A DNA stretch of 23,021 nt from positions 1 through 23,021 of the forward strand of contig CAKSPW010000037.1 in the NCBI GenBank assembly GCA_934486495.1, in the 5' to 3' direction. This document shows, piece after piece, positions 22,946-23,021 of this stretch. Below the pieces are notes generated by a model, which searched no databases, was not told where the DNA came from, and saw only the letters and a list, made by a program, of their open reading frames with translations. This DNA comes from an uncultured Clostridia bacterium (GTDB taxonomy: Bacteria; Bacillota; Clostridia; UBA1381). Both the position numbers and the translations under genes were made by a program. Every line of letters starts with the position of its first letter. Positions within the stretch are counted from its first letter, which is position 1.

Positions 22946-23021
22946 TTACTCTTTTACAACACTGATACGCTGTCCGATATGATTTCCTTTTTCGATTTCA
23001 TCAACCATTGCGATTGCATAG
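22946..23021 (-). CDS. C-terminal end of a probable NAD(P)H-binding oxidoreductase
   Basis: Only the last 24 codons are present: YAIAMVDEIEKGNHIGQRIS followed by VVKE and TAA at 22946. The ending 'YA-AMVDEIE...H--QR--V' is the usual C-terminus of NmrA/YwnB-like NAD(P)-dependent oxidoreductases of the short-chain dehydrogenase superfamily. With so little sequence the assignment is tentative. The gene body lies beyond the right edge. Confidence 0.5.
   Translation of the reverse strand, partial: YAIAMVDEIEKGNHIGQRISVVKE

Overview
The window looks like chromosome from a low-G+C, Gram-positive Clostridia-type bacterium, probably an anaerobic gut or rumen relative. I infer this from the A/T-rich intergenic DNA, the strong Shine-Dalgarno sites, textbook sigma-A promoters (several TTGAC-type -35 and TATAAT -10 boxes spaced by 17 bp), the carD-ispD-ispF gene order, free-standing metF plus a methionine-synthase activation domain, a DnaD-domain protein and a CdaR/PucR-type regulator. 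I cannot name a species.

Layout. 1-272 (-): N-terminus of a solute-binding lipoprotein that runs off the window. 568-1437 (+): secreted L,D-transpeptidase. 1661-5684 (-): dnaD-like gene, cyclophilin and gyrA, tightly packed and in the transcriptional order gyrA-ppi-dnaD. 5778-7424 (-): carD-ispD-ispF, a transcription factor with two steps of the MEP isoprenoid pathway. 7783-10039 (-): serC-serA, the first two steps of serine synthesis. 10229-11128 (-): a free-standing HD-domain protein resembling the tail half of a CCA-adding enzyme. 11194-12876 (-): secreted GH26-like glycoside hydrolase with a C-terminal stalk domain. 12895-13245 (-): headless remnant of the CRISPR adaptation gene csn2. 13533-13960: array of alternating 42/49-bp stem-loop repeats. 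13972-16701 (-): S41 protease, metF and a MetH reactivation-domain gene. 16767-17852 (-): CdaR-like regulator. 18221-22620 (+): response regulator, sensor kinase, beta-lactamase-fold serine hydrolase and mnmA in one closely spaced run. 22621-23021: terminators, an unrecognised short fragment, and the C-terminus of a probable NAD(P)H-binding oxidoreductase on the minus strand.

Most of the window is housekeeping: replication and topology, isoprenoids, serine, folate/methionine and tRNA thiolation. These join metabolically: serine from SerC/SerA feeds one-carbon units to folate, which MetF reduces for methionine synthesis.

The unusual part is 10.2-14.0 kb. A headless CCA-enzyme relative, a secreted glycosidase, a decayed type II-A CRISPR-Cas remnant and a structured tandem array lie side by side there, which suggests a site of past insertion and deletion. 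I found no intact undescribed multi-gene system. The best candidates for something new are the stem-loop array, where one unit shows a compensatory base-pair change, and the stand-alone CCA-tail protein.
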